From the NCBI GenBank assembly GCA_037783545.1, contig JBBELK010000830.1, positions 124,001 through 188,000 on the forward strand: a stretch of DNA of 64,000 nt, given 5' to 3'. The translations under genes and the position numbers were made by a program. A model generated the notes under the pieces. It ran no database searches and was not told the origin of the DNA. It saw only the letters and a program-made list of their open reading frames with translations. Shown here piece after piece: positions 1 through 9,771 of the stretch; within the stretch, counting starts at the first letter, position 1, and each line of letters starts with the position of its first letter. The DNA is from Henricia sp. BOLD:AAB3569. Lineage: Eukaryota; Echinodermata; Asteroidea; Spinulosida; Echinasteridae.

Positions 1-74
1 TACTTTGCGACCCAGACGAATTATTACGATCGTTTAAGAATGTTTACGAATGTCTTTATAACTGTTTACGAATG

Positions 75-233
75 CCCTCCCACTATGCGATTTTTGCCAC
101 GAATTTCCAACGATTAGGTACGATTTGGTACGATTGTGTGTAGAGTTTATAGACGGTCTCTGGTAATCATACCAAATCGCACCAATTCGTAGGAAATTCG
201 TGGCAAAAATCGCACAGTGGGAGGCCCGCTTAA
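75..233. mobile_element. Hairpin MITE alpha, copy 1 (CCTCCCACTGTGCGA ends)
   Basis: Both ends read inward as CCTCCCACTRTGCGATTTTT followed by GCCACGAATTTCC, in opposite orientation. The same hairpin occurs at 13586-13752, 29625-29790 and, degenerate, from 29787. Intact copies are bounded by TTAA. Short, non-coding, self-complementary over about 50 bp at each end. Confidence 0.75.
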
Positions 234-804
234 AGGGCCTGTGACATGCTAAACAACTTTGTGCCTAAGCTTGGCTTCATAATGACGGATTACTTGTTCA
301 GCAAGACATACTATTGTTCATTTGGATGTAAAATCAATAGGTGGCCTTTTTCAACTTTGAAGATTTCATTGCAATAAATCACAGACAGAGGGCGCTGTTT
401 TGAGTGCATCACATAAGGAAGACAGAAGGGAAAAGTTAAGAAAAAACATAAGACTTCAAGTTGGACTTGTGGCAAATTGCTGCAGTTTCTACCCCCAGTT
501 TTGTCATGGCTTACAGCAGGCAACATGTAAAACAAACTCAAACAGCCATGGATTACAAAAGTTTCAGGAAAATTGAGAAAAAAAGTGGAATCTTTTGTGC
601 ACAGTCGAATGTGATTTTCCTGTGTTTGCCTCTTGTGACATCGTGACCTTGGTCATGAATATGCATATTTTCATTAGCATAAAAACTAAAAACCTTTGTT
701 TTAACCCCCAAACCAAGCTCCAAATAGGATTTTTATAACTTTAACTGAGTAGAGTGGTTTTAAAGCATAGATTTCATTGATAACAATCCTAAATAAGGGG
801 CCCT
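234..804. mobile_element. TTAA-flanked MITE (571 bp) with a visible empty site
   Basis: Starts AGGGCC and ends GGCCCT, flanked by TTAA at 230-233 and 805-808. The opposite arm of IR1 at 13577-13595 has a single TTAA at the equivalent point and no insert, a paralogous empty site. TTAA duplication suggests a piggyBac-type or similar TTAA-specific transposase acting in trans. Only about six terminal bases are inverted and no transposase is encoded. Confidence 0.8.
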
Positions 805-1757
805 TTAAGCTAGACCGGTGGTGTTGCGTCTGGTGATCTTGAGGGGGCCATTTCCAAGTCCATTTCAAAACATTAAACCTAACATCACTGGATGCTTTTT
901 ACTACTCATTCAACTAGATGAATTGGAGAGACGAATAAGAACAAAGTCACCCTTCTCGGGCAGAACAGAGCTATGATTGGGCGTGCATTTGGTGTTACAC
1001 TAAACGTGTAAATTTGTGTGCAGAAAAAAGACGGTCACAAGGACGGAAGGGGCTAGCTAAACATTCCGAAAAACTGATAGCAAAGAAAGGACATGTCAAA
1101 TTGACCTCTCATGCTCCTTGATCCTGTTTTGCATCTTCATTTTTCGGCGCAAGTTATTATTATTTTTGTTTACAAAATGTTCCCCTGTTCAGTCAGGCAT
1201 GAAATTCCCAACACGATGGCGACGTTAATGAAAACATGAAACTGATGTATACCGACATGTGTAAGCTAGTTTTCTAAATATACTCTTTTCTGATACACCC
1301 TGTACTTTTTGTACTCTGTACCCCATTGTGTCTTAAACATCTAAGGAATTTCTTTTAGTTGGGGGTTTGGTGTGTGTTAACAAACGGAAATATTGTATTG
1401 ATGTATAGGGCCGTGAGGGGGAGGGAGTCGCTTTGTCACATTTCGTGCTGGGCATAAAGATTCAAGCTCCGATATGCAAAAGTACAAGCAGAGGTGAACG
1501 TCTCCTATGGACAATTCCCATGTACTTCGAGAAAATTAAACATCTTCCGCATTGTCAAGGCTTCTCCTCCTTAGATAATTGCGTTTGGTAATTGTTGGAA
1601 TATAACAATGTAGCATTTCTATGTCCAAACGTTAACGATTGGTTTTTATAAAGTTGGTACGTTAACAAAAGGGAAGAGTGTGTTGAGGTATAGGGGCGTT
1701 AAGGGAGGAATCCCTTTTCCACATATCGTGCTGGGTATACCCAAGTAACTAGGGCTC

Positions 1758-2415
1758 TGTTATAAGAGCAGAATTCCTTTTATTATTATGTTAATTACGG
1801 TAATGAAATAGTTAGCATTCCTAAACGTACACGCTGGGCAGGTAACTCACTGGGTGTATTATTAAAGTGCACCCAGTTGTGAATTGGATTCACTTTAAAA
1901 GCGGGGTGTGAACTGGGTTCAGCAGAGCCCAATATACTCCACGTAGGGCGTGTTCGCTGTTGCTCTCCATCCCGTGCTATATGCTCCATGTTTAGGGTTT
2001 CGGCATTATGCTACAACGTTGCCGTAGCCCCGTGTTTCCATCATCGGACTTGTGTGTTTAAAGACTTTGGCGTCGGAGTCGCCGGCCTGGACTGAGTCTG
2101 TCTTACCGATGTCCACTTCTTGTGCGGACGGGGTCTGTTTCTCCCTGGATGGATCGTTGAGTGGAGCTGCAGCTTGGACCCCGGGAAATCGACATGGAGC
2201 CTACCACCACACGCGCCCCACGTTCAGTTGGATACCGGTATCCCTTAATTATTTTATTTAGACATTGTAGATATTAAGTGATTTCGATGAAATGAGAAGG
2301 AATACAAATTGAGTTGACATTATTTACAATTCAACCCGATGTCTTTGTCGCCCTTATTTGTTGTGACTTGTGAATTGTTTCTTTAAGGTAAAGTTTGATA
2401 TCTGACTTCGTAACA
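1758..2415 (+). repeat. 5' LTR (658 bp)
   Basis: Begins TGTTATAAGAGC and ends CTTCGTAACA, so the termini form the short inverted repeat TGTT/AACA. It matches 7538-8191 almost exactly. Confidence 0.92.
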
Positions 2416-2423
2416 GATATTAT

Positions 2424-2476
2424 TGGGGGCTTGTCCGGGAATCGAACCCGAGACCTCTCGCACGACGTTCGTGCGA
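2424..2476 (+). promoter_or_regulatory. Primer binding site, extended tRNA-Pro-like complement
   Basis: Eight bases after the 5' LTR, TGGGGGCTTGTCCGGGAA matches the 18-nt tRNA-Pro primer site used by some retroviruses, with one or two differences. Similarity to the complement of tRNA-Pro continues for about 40 nt, through T-arm and variable loop to CCTCTCGCAC. It then forms a hairpin with a 6-bp stem (2458-2463 with 2471-2476) and a 7-nt loop, like an anticodon arm. The tRNA comparison is from memory. Confidence 0.7.
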
Positions 2477-2669
2477 TTCATGCATGCTTTTGGCATGATT
2501 TTTGTATGATTCCAACATGATTTTTTACATGATTTAGGAAACGAAATGTCAAGTTGGACAATTTAATATCCTGTTTGACAATTCACAACAAGTGAAGGCG
2601 ACTTTGACCTGAACAGCGTGTGCGTTTATTGAATTGCCATTTAATTTGACGTAAATATTATTTAACATC

Positions 2670-4100
2670 ATGAGTTTTTCCGCAGAAGATTTCCTTGAAA
2701 AACCAGAGTTAACGGTTGACGAGGTTGATGAGTTAACTAAGGATCAGTTATTGGCAGTTGCAAAATATTTAGATTTGAAGGTTTTTGGCAGTGCTAAGAA
2801 GGCTCATTTAAATCGCATGGTAACCAAGGCATTAGTCGACAATGGTTGTCTTGAGCCCGAGTCTGATCCGTTTAGTCAAGATCCATCGAAACAAACTGGT
2901 TTGTTGCAAGCACAATTACAGTTAAAAGAAATGGAACTTTAGCTGGAACACGAAAAAATGAATCATGAGTTGAAAATGAAGGAACTTGAACTTCAAATAT
3001 GGAGCAAAAATAGTCAAGTGGGTTTTGATTATGCGAAAAATATCAGACTCGTGCCAAAATTCGACCAAAAAGAAGTTGCAAAGTACTTTATGTCATTCGA
3101 AAATCTGGCTCACAAATTGAAATGGCCGAAAGTTCATTGGACCACATTGCTTCATAGCGTCTTTGAAGGCAGGGCCAAAGACGTTTATGCAGCACTGTCT
3201 CCAGAACAGAGTTCTGATTATGATTTCGTGAAGCAAAGAATTCTGAAGGCATATGAACTTGTCCCGGAGGCTTATAGGCAAAAATTTCGTAATGTTAAGC
3301 AAAAGCAACCGGGACAGACTTATGTTGAGTTTGCTAGGGAAAAGGGCAATCAGTTTGATCGTTGGCTGAATTCAAAAGAGATTGTAGAAGATTTTGAAAA
3401 ACTTCGTAATCTCATGATGCTTGAGGAATTCAAAAGTTGTCTACCCTATGCGATTAAAAACCACTTGGCAGATCGGGGGGTGGAAACTGTGGAAACTGCC
3501 GCCATTATGGCAGACGATTTTGAATTGTCTCATCGTCAATCTTTCGGCCAATCCAATGTTGCAAGCCAGAAACGGTGGTATAGAAATGGCGCCTATGGCG
3601 GAAGTGCGAAATTCAAGCCACCAAAGTTCAATGCTTCGGCCGCGGAACAAAATTCCGTTAAAGAGACGTCTAGCTCTCAAGAGCAAGAATTCAAAGCCAC
3701 CAGCGCATCGCCAAAAATGCAAATGCAAAGGCAAAGGAATAGACCAATTTGTAGTTTTTGCCATAAACCTGGGCACGTTTATGAAACATGCTTTAAAAGG
3801 CTAAATCAGATTGAGAAGGGTGTAGCATTAACCGCCAATGAATTTTCAGGGATATCCCATAATATGCCCCCTTCTACTGACTCGAAACAGTCAAGCAATG
3901 TTGATGCAAATTTAAGTGTCCAGGGGACTAGTCACTCGGGTGTGGGAGCTATTTACGAACCCTTTATGTCACAAGGGTACGTTTCTAGTGTTGAGGGTGG
4001 CGATTTGATAGCAATTCATATTTTGAGAGATACAGGGTCCGCTCAATCTTTGCTGTTAAAGAGTGATTTCCCCTTTAAACGATCGCCAAACTCGGACTAA
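2670..4100 (+). CDS. gag: gag with start of protease; in-frame TAG at 2940-2942
   Basis: Structural polyprotein of the LTR element. The ATG at 2670 opens a frame to a TAG at 2940; the same frame resumes immediately and runs to 4100. Before the stop lies a SAP-like helical segment (LTKDQLLAVAKYLDL, residues ~22-36), followed by a charged helix that continues across the stop. The capsid-like part (residues ~115-290) has the long helical pattern of Gmr1/SCAN-type gag. A CCHC knuckle, CSFCHKPGHVYETC, lies near 3760-3800. The protease catalytic motif DTGSAQSLLL is at about 4030-4060. The TAG most likely arose from CAG (Gln). Protease continues in the +1 frame, so this frame ends soon after DTG. 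Confidence 0.85.
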
Positions 4101-7100
4101 TGTTTTGATACGAGGGGTAGGAAGTGATTTCCATAGTGTTCCCCTTCGTCAGGTCCACCTTGTTTCTGATTTCAAGAGTGGGCCTATTGATGTGGCCATT
4201 GTTACCAGTTTACCTATTAAAGGTGTTACCTTTATTCTGGGCAATGATATAGCCGGATCGACAGTAGATCCGTCTTCCACACCTTGTACTAGATTGACGG
4301 CAATCCCTTCTGTTAACCAAGACACAGAGCGGATTTCTGACATTTGTCCGGGCATTTTTCCCGCCTGTGTTACGACTCGGTCCATGGCTCGTGAAAAAGA
4401 GAAGGGAAATCAAAAAAATAATGGAGCCGACCATGAATGTATCTCATTGGCGGATACTTTCTGGACCGAATTAGAAAAAGACTTGTGTTCAAGTCAAGAT
4501 GAACATTCTGCACCTTTAAGTGGTTCTGATACTAATCCTGTTGTGCTTAATCAAACAAAATGTATTACAGAACAAAAGGCCGACCTGGAATTGAGGCGGC
4601 TGGGTGCATCGGCCCTTAATGAGAAGGAAGCCGAGAAAGTCCCGGTCTGTTACTTCAAGTCGGAAACAGGAGTGCTCATGCGTAAATGGCGGCACCCTGA
4701 GATTCCGGCTGAAGAATGGGGCGTGATATACCAAATTGTGGTGCCACATTCCTATCGTTCAGAAATTATGAAACTTGCCCATGAACAACCCATGTCTGGC
4801 CATTTAGGGGTTCGCAAAACACAAGATAAAATTTTGCGTCACTTCTTTTGGCCAAAGTTGTATAAAGATGTTAGCGAGTTTTGTAGAACATGTCACACGT
4901 GCCAAATAGTTGGCAAGCCTAATCAAAAGATACAGCGTGCCCCTTTAATTCCAATTCCAGCATGTGGGCAGCCTTTTGATAAAGTCATTATAGATTGCGT
5001 AGGCCCTTTGCCAAAGACTAAATCGGGTCATGAATATCTTTTAACGATAATATATGTGGTGACCCGATACTTTGAGGCGATTCCTTTGCGTAAAATAACT
5101 GCAACTGCTATTTCTGAAGCTTTGGTGAAATTTTTTACTAAAGTGGGGTTGCCTCGTGAAATTCAACATGACCAGGGCTCGAACTTTACTAGTACATTGT
5201 TCAAACAAGTTCTCAAATCCCTTGGGATTACGCAGTCGATTTCGTCTGCGTATCATCCCCAATCACAAGGCCTCCTCGATCAGACTTTGAAAAGTATGAT
5301 ATCCAAGTTTTGTCATGATCGACAAAGTGATTGGGACAAGGGAATTGATTTCTTGTTGTTTGCCATTAGAGAAGCCCCATGCGAAGCCACAGGATTCAGT
5401 CCATTCGAATTAGTTTTCGGTCATGAGGTCAGAGGACCACTAAAAATGATGAAAGAAAAACTATTGTCATCAGAACCGAAGTCAGAAACTGAAACCAATG
5501 TGCTTGACTTTGTGTCCGATCTGAAAGAACGAATGCATGTGGCTCACACAGTGGCTAAGGCTAACTTAGTTGAGTCTCAGAAAGCCATGAAAACGAGATA
5601 TGATAAAGAGACGAGAGAGCGAAACTTTGAACCGGGCGATCTCGTGTTAGTTTTGCTTCCGATCCAAGGTGGTTCACTGCGAGCTAAGTTCACTGGACCG
5701 TACGAAATTGAGAAGAAATTGAATAGTGTTAACTACGTAGTGAAGACACCCGATCGGAGGAAAAGCAAACGAGTTTGCCATGTAAATATGCCAAACAAAT
5801 ACTATGAGAGAAAGAGTGGTCCAGTAGCTGTTGCTACTGTAGATAACTCACAGAGCAAAGAAAGAGTGACTACGGAAACTGATGACAATAGATCTGGGTT
5901 TTTAAGAGTGTCTGTCCTCATGACGAAAAATTCAGAAATAATGAACAATCTTGAAATGAAATTGCAACACTTATCAGATGAGAAACGTGTAGAGATGGCT
6001 GAAGTGATACGGTCATATCCTGATGTTTTCGCAGATAAACCAGGGCGTACATCAGTGATTTTTCATGATGTAGATGTTGGCGAAGCCAAACCTATCAAAC
6101 AGCATCCTTACCGTCTTAATCCGATAAAACGTCAAGCAGTCAATGAAGAAATAAATTATATGCTGGAAAATGATATTGTATTATGCAGTCAGAGCGCATG
6201 GAGTTCACCGGTTTTGCTTGTCCCTAAGGAAGATGGTTCACGAAGATTTTGTATAGACTTCCGAAAGGTGAACTCCATAACAAAGACTGATTCATATCCT
6301 ATACCAAGATTGGATGACTGTATTGATAGTGTTGGCCACGCCACCTTTGTCAGTAAATATGACTTATTGAAGGGGTATTGGCAAGTGCCGCTTACCGAAA
6401 GAGCCAAAGAAATTTCGGCTTTTGTTACTCCGGATGGTTTGTACTCTTGCAATGTCATGCCATTCGGAATGAAGAATGCGCCCAGTACCTTTTCAAGGTT
6501 GATGAATATAGTTACAACTGATCTTGAGGGTTGTGTAGTTTATATCGATGACGTTGTAATCCACTCTAGTTCATGGCAAGAACACGTGGATAGAACAAAG
6601 GCTTTATTCAGTAAGCTGTCTACTGCCAACCTCACTGTTAACTTGAAGAAGAGTGACATTGGCAAGGCAAGTGTCACCTATTTAGGTCATGAGGTTGGAA
6701 GTGGAAAAGTGTTACCAAAATCTGCCAAGGTGAATGCAATAAATGAGTACCCAACACCCACGAATAAGAAAGAACTTATGACATTTTTAGGTGTGGTGGG
6801 ATTCTTTCGAAAATTTTGTCCAAATTTCGCAACTGTTTCGTACCCACTTACTGCTCTTCTAGCGAAAAGTGTGAAATTCACATGGTCGCTTGAGTGCCAG
6901 ATGGCCTTTGATCAATTAAAAAAGGTCATGACCAGTGAGCCAGTTCTCACGATGGCAGATTTTGAGAACCCGTTTATCATGGAGATAGACGCAAGTGATG
7001 TGGGCGTGGGCGCCGTTCTCCTTCAGGCTGATAGCCAAGGATATGAGCATCCAATTAGTTACTTCTCACGAAAATTGAATATTCATCAACGAAATTATTC

Positions 7101-7341
7101 AACCATTGAGAAGGAAATATTGGCATTGATACTTGCCATTGAACACTTTGAAATTTATGTAACGGGCCCATTCCCACTCACTGTGCGCACTGACCACAAT
7201 CCGTTGACTTGTATCAATAGATTCAAGAACAAGAGCCAGCGGCTCATGAGGTGGAGTTTGTATCTTCAAGGGTATAATATTCGATATGAACATATACCTG
7301 ACAAAGATAACGTACTTGCTGACGGATTGAGTCGGTGTTAA
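4063..7341 (+). CDS. pol: pol: protease remainder, integrase, reverse transcriptase, RNase H
   Basis: Open frame of 1092 codons, +1 relative to gag. Residues ~10-65 complete the protease (ILGNDIAG). Integrase follows: the zinc-binding H-H-C-C pattern (HLGVRKTQDK to CRTCHTCQ, ~246-285), catalytic Asp in DCVGP (~310) and in HDQGSNF (~370). At the position 35 residues after the second Asp, where DD35E enzymes have Glu, this copy has Asp (SQGLLDQTLK), and the following stretch looks three residues short. Reverse transcriptase comes next, with YIDD at ~827-830, then RNase H with DASDVGVGAVLLQ (~976) and RTDHNP. The frame ends at TAA 7339-7341. RT and RNase H look intact; integrase is doubtful. The frame change probably reflects one extra A in the run at 4077-4079 rather than programmed shifting, since it splits the protease. 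Confidence 0.93.
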   Translation: MISPLNDRQTRTNVLIRGVGSDFHSVPLRQVHLVSDFKSGPIDVAIVTSLPIKGVTFILGNDIAGSTVDPSSTPCTRLTAIPSVNQDTERISDICPGIFPACVTTRSMAREKEKGNQKNNGADHECISLADTFWTELEKDLCSSQDEHSAPLSGSDTNPVVLNQTKCITEQKADLELRRLGASALNEKEAEKVPVCYFKSETGVLMRKWRHPEIPAEEWGVIYQIVVPHSYRSEIMKLAHEQPMSGHLGVRKTQDKILRHFFWPKLYKDVSEFCRTCHTCQIVGKPNQKIQRAPLIPIPACGQPFDKVIIDCVGPLPKTKSGHEYLLTIIYVVTRYFEAIPLRKITATAISEALVKFFTKVGLPREIQHDQGSNFTSTLFKQVLKSLGITQSISSAYHPQSQGLLDQTLKSMISKFCHDRQSDWDKGIDFLLFAIREAPCEATGFSPFELVFGHEVRGPLKMMKEKLLSSEPKSETETNVLDFVSDLKERMHVAHTVAKANLVESQKAMKTRYDKETRERNFEPGDLVLVLLPIQGGSLRAKFTGPYEIEKKLNSVNYVVKTPDRRKSKRVCHVNMPNKYYERKSGPVAVATVDNSQSKERVTTETDDNRSGFLRVSVLMTKNSEIMNNLEMKLQHLSDEKRVEMAEVIRSYPDVFADKPGRTSVIFHDVDVGEAKPIKQHPYRLNPIKRQAVNEEINYMLENDIVLCSQSAWSSPVLLVPKEDGSRRFCIDFRKVNSITKTDSYPIPRLDDCIDSVGHATFVSKYDLLKGYWQVPLTERAKEISAFVTPDGLYSCNVMPFGMKNAPSTFSRLMNIVTTDLEGCVVYIDDVVIHSSSWQEHVDRTKALFSKLSTANLTVNLKKSDIGKASVTYLGHEVGSGKVLPKSAKVNAINEYPTPTNKKELMTFLGVVGFFRKFCPNFATVSYPLTALLAKSVKFTWSLECQMAFDQLKKVMTSEPVLTMADFENPFIMEIDASDVGVGAVLLQADSQGYEHPISYFSRKLNIHQRNYSTIEKEILALILAIEHFEIYVTGPFPLTVRTDHNPLTCINRFKNKSQRLMRWSLYLQGYNIRYEHIPDKDNVLADGLSRC

Positions 7342-7526
7342 GCTAATCTCAGAATCACTAAGGAATTGATTACTCTTTGTCTGCAGTTTTATTATTGCTG
7401 ACTGTATGTGTATTTTGGAATTTAAAGAAAAGTATCATGATGAAGTTAGTTAATAATTATTACGTCTAGTAAAAGTTTGAATGTAAACTATAGGAAAACA
7501 AATCCTCAAGTCGAATTTTTTCTTTT

Positions 7527-7537
7527 ATGGTGGAGGG
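7527..7537 (+). promoter_or_regulatory. Polypurine tract of LTR element
   Basis: A purine-rich stretch (ATGGTGGAGGG) lies directly before the 3' LTR start at 7538, the expected place for plus-strand priming. Confidence 0.6.
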
Positions 7538-8191
7538 TGTTATAAGAGCAGAATTCCTTTTATTATTATGTTAATTACGGTAATGAAATAGTTAGCATTC
7601 CTAAACGTACACGCTGGGCAGGTAACTCACTGGGTGTATTATTAAAGTGCACCCAGTTGTGAATTGGATTCACTTTAAAAGCGGAGTGTGAACTGGGTTC
7701 AGCAGAGCCCAATATACTCCACGTAGGGCGTGTTCGCTGTTGCTCTCCAGCCCGTGCTATATGCTCCATGTTTAGGGTTTCGGCATTATGCTACAACGTT
7801 GCCGTAGCCCCGTGTTTCCATCATCGGACTTGTGTGTTTAAAGACTTTGGCGTCGGAGTCGCCGGCCTGGACTGAGTCTGTCTTACCGATGTCCACTTCT
7901 TGTGCGGACGGGGTCTGTTTCTCCCTGGATGGATCGTTGAGTGGAGCTGCAGCTTGGACCCCGGGAAATCGACATGGAGCCTACCACCACACGCGCCCCA
8001 CGTTCAGTTGGATACCGGTATCCCTTAATTATTTTATTTAGACATTGTAGATATTAAGTGATTTCGATGAAATGAGAAGGAATACAAATTGAGTTGACAT
8101 TATTTACAATTCAACCCGATGTCTTTGTCGCCCTTATTTGTTGTGACTTGTGAATTGTTTCTTTAAGGTAAAGTTTGATATCTGACTTCGT
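7538..8191 (+). repeat. 3' LTR, missing the terminal AACA
   Basis: Same sequence as 1758-2411, ending CTTCGT, then directly IR1 arm sequence (CATATAGGAACC). The last four bases of the 5' LTR (AACA) are absent and no flanking duplication is visible. Confidence 0.9.
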
Positions 8192-8611
8192 CATATAGGA
8201 ACCAATGCTAAATGCCCAATTTTCAAAAATCATTTAAAAATACTGACAACTCTTTCAGCTTCTCAAGACAACAACCAAAATACTCGTTGAAGTCTCATCT
8301 TTTAAATTCTGTTCAATTTTCTAATTTCCACTTGAAACAAAACTAAAATTGCTAAACAGACCAGCGTCCACTTTGGAACAAAGGCACATACGCTACTGGG
8401 CAAAATAGGGCCACTTTTAGGAGCTACATATGATTGTCCAAAATGTTTATAGTTAGAAGAAAAAATACTCCACATCACGACGATGGCCATATTCTACACA
8501 AGACCACACTAGTTCAGCTCTCAACTCTCTCTAATAAAGAAGCATTTGAGGGCATACAAAATATTCATGAGCTCGGCGCACGGATCTCTCCCTATTTATT
8601 AGGGTGCACCC

Positions 8612-8705
8612 TTAAAGGCACAGGCTCCATAGCAAAGGCTTGGAGCTGCGTATTTCGGGACACGAATTTGGCGCGCGCGCATTGCTGACGATCCTGTGCC
8701 TTTAA
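8612..8705. mobile_element. TTAA hairpin MITE beta, deleted copy in IR1 left arm
   Basis: TTAAAGGCACAGGCTC at one end and CTGTGCCTTTAA at the other, with GCGCGCGCATTGCTGACGA inside. Pairs with the copy at 10955-11045. Fuller copies of this hairpin family are at 27388-27562 and 55443-55582. Confidence 0.75.
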
Positions 8706-9251
8706 GGCTCGCCGTTTCGCTGAATGGATAACGGTACTGAAGCGTACCGGGAACGATTACCTCCCTCAGTAAATGCGTTCTATAATCTCGCAATGTAAAA
8801 GAGAAATTCCTGTAATTTTACAAATAAATGTTGACTGTTTTTAGAGGTTAATGTTTTTTTATGTGAAAATACATGTTGCTGTAATTAAAAACAAAGACAT
8901 TGCAGTAAAACAAATACGTTGAAATTGCAAGAATCCTGGCATTTTTCTTCTTTTTTTTTCAAGTCTACAATTGCAAATAATTGTGCATGGCGTTTGTAAA
9001 AATATGGCGTTTGTAAAAGCGAATCCTCGTGCGAACATGCATAATGACCCATCCAAAGTTACAAGATCGCGTGTGGTCTAGTGGCCCATTGATATCAAGA
9101 AGCCACTGAAAATGACACCAACCTTTGTACACTAGTCAATGTATAATTATTCTGTTGTCCCGAGATGACATCACAGCTTTGCTCATGAATTTGGAAATTC
9201 AGTTACAATGACCCGCTGTAGGACCATCAAACCAGCCATTCGCCATCGGCA

Positions 9252-9322
9252 TGCTCGTTGGTCGAGTGGTTCGGACGTCTCCCGGTATGCGGGAGGTCGT
9301 GTGTTCGAGTCCCGCCCGAGCA
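9252..9322 (+). tRNA. tRNA-like sequence (degenerate; possible SINE head)
   Basis: 71 bp with an A-box-like TGGTCGAGTGG, a B box GTTCGAGTC, an acceptor stem of six pairs (TGCTCG with CGAGCA), and a perfect five-pair anticodon stem (CTCCC/GGGAG) around a 7-nt loop. TTTTT follows at 9332-9336, suitable as a Pol III terminator. Against a functional gene: loop position 33 is not T, the T-stem has a mismatch, and the last acceptor pair is mismatched. It lies near the axis of IR1. Confidence 0.45.
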
Positions 9323-9407
9323 CGCTAAGAGTTTTTAGCGTGTCCTCGGGAAACGCGCTTATAGTATATTACATGCGTCCTTTAAACTGTTCAACAATGT
9401 AAGCACA

Positions 9408-9692
9408 AGGCATGCCCTCAAGGAACAAAGTAAACGACTAAGATGGCGACTATTTTAATTAATTAAAACTTTATCGACTGGGCGGTTACCTAGCTAGCCA
9501 ATGCAAACAACCCTCCAGCAGTTAGTGTGTGGCATTCCCCGTAACAGCCCCTTAAACGTCGCTTAAATGTCGCAACTGGGGTTAAGTGCCTTGCCTAGGG
9601 ACACGGGCACGTTGGTCATAGTGGGGCTTGAACCCACAACCTCTGATTTTGAATCCCGCTTCATACCCACTAGACCACAGGCGATCTTGTAA
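9408..9692 (-). mobile_element. tRNA-derived SINE (family B), minus copy
   Basis: On the minus strand: tRNA-like head GTGGTCTAGTGGGTATGAAG with B box GGTTCAAGCC, then a body with GGCAAGGCACTTAACCCC, a motif common in metazoan tRNA SINEs, and a tail ending CTTGAGGGCATGCC. A second copy is at 14468-14768. A truncated start of the same SINE sits at 9061-9085 with the same 22-bp flank, as expected if both IR1 arms carried it. Confidence 0.75.
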
Positions 9693-9771
9693 CTTTGGAT
9701 GGGTCATTATGCATGTTCACACGAATATGATTCGCTTTTACACATCCCTAGCCTTTTTACGCCCAAAATTA

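Larger units (their letters stand above)
1758..8191 (+). mobile_element. Gmr1-like Ty3/gypsy LTR retrotransposon, recent but defective
   Basis: Two 654-bp LTRs differ at only two positions I can find (near 1925/7705 and 1970/7750), so insertion is recent. Internal order is gag, protease, integrase, reverse transcriptase, RNase H: integrase lies before RT, the Ty1/copia-like order that defines the Gmr1 group of gypsy elements known from deuterostomes. Defects: an in-frame TAG in gag, a frameshift inside protease, and an altered third integrase catalytic position. The opposite IR1 arm (11,440-11,470) is the empty site. Flanks show no target-site duplication, and the 3' LTR lacks the terminal AACA present in the 5' LTR. 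Confidence 0.93.

Noticed and set aside
2424..2476. tRNA gene on the minus strand
   Set aside because: Position just after the LTR makes it a primer binding site; only a 3' half resembles a tRNA.
3441..3776. Minus-strand 111-codon frame within gag
   Set aside because: Shadow of the plus-strand gag gene.
4030..4110. Programmed frameshift between gag and pol
   Set aside because: The shift splits the protease just after its catalytic motif and is explained by one extra A; programmed sites normally lie before protease.
9252..9322. Functional tRNA gene
   Set aside because: Stem mismatches and a non-T at loop position 33; more likely a degenerate tRNA or SINE head.
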